The position numbers and the translations under genes are program-made. Positions 40,811-40,941 of a DNA stretch of 40,941 nucleotides are shown piece after piece (the stretch's first letter is position 1; each line of letters starts with the position of its first letter). The stretch is from a virus, in the IMG/VR virus record IMGVR_UViG_3300044996_000210, positions 1-40,941 of that record; one strand, written 5' to 3'. Under the pieces are notes generated by a model, which saw nothing but the letters and a program-made list of their open reading frames with translations, had not been told where the DNA came from and made no database searches.

Positions 40811-40941
40811 CACTTTATAAATATAGAGTGCTAATGTATCTCACATCTACATCAATGGGTGTGGCTCATTAATAATTTAAGAAAGGACTGTATGGATAAT
40901 ACAGATACGGCGTTAAATCAAAACGTTGGGGAAGAAACCAA
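40811..40941. repeat. Terminal direct overlap (3' copy)
   Basis: Repeats bases 1-131. The only mismatch, A at 40937 for G at 127, changes an Ala codon to Thr near the scaffold N-terminus and most likely reflects strain variation in the sample or a sequencing error. Confidence 0.92.

Overview
The window is one complete, circularly assembled tailed-phage genome of about 40.81 kb. Bases 40811-40941 repeat bases 1-131 with a single mismatch, so the two ends overlap. Every convincing gene is on the + strand. The DNA is AT-rich, uses the standard code (TAA, TAG and TGA all end genes), has sigma70-type TTGACA-17-TATAAT promoters and Shine-Dalgarno sites, and packs genes with 1-20 base overlaps. The capsid protein is of the N4-gp56 type. 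No tail sheath, tape measure or tail-tube frameshift pair is seen, but there are large internal-virion-type proteins and a beta-propeller-like tail protein, so a short-tailed (podovirus-like) virion is the best guess. No integrase, repressor, DNA polymerase, helicase or primase was recognised. The host cannot be named from the sequence: it is a bacterium with peptidoglycan (lytic transglycosylase, C39-type peptidase) and sigma70-like promoters, possibly a Firmicute or an uncultured group.

Layout, in transcription order: terminase small and large subunits (34.3-36.0 kb); an accessory block with an SDR, a RAMP/Cas7-like small protein and two G/T-rich pentanucleotide arrays (36.0-38.4 kb); portal (38.4-40.3 kb); scaffold and major capsid (across the contig ends to 1.8 kb); small structural proteins and a beta-helix tailspike (1.8-6.7 kb); a ten-gene glycan island with epimerase, split transketolase, acetyltransferase, cupin, FkbM methyltransferase and four glycosyltransferases (6.9-13.5 kb); internal virion proteins (13.6-19.2 kb); tail proteins and fibres (19.3-23.5 kb); a lysis-type cluster with HNH genes (23.5-26.8 kb); an MT-A70 methyltransferase with a nuclease-like partner (26.8-28.1 kb); and a long run of tiny, mostly zinc-ribbon or membrane proteins (28.3-34.3 kb), which contains a lytic transglycosylase and an HNH protein.

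The most unusual content is non-coding. Two arrays of a degenerate five-base unit (consensus RNGGT) flank a gene whose protein ends in a RAMP-like glycine/arginine loop. Several of the rare intergenic gaps hold RNAs with crossing (pseudoknot-type) or mutually exclusive stems, some ending at a start codon. Three promoters are followed by a short leader and an intrinsic terminator placed directly upstream of the next gene (an HNH gene, the portal, and the internal-protein operon). Together with the absence of visible regulators, this suggests that RNA structure and antitermination carry much of the regulation. The glycan island, set between tailspike and internal-virion genes, probably decorates either the virion or the host surface.
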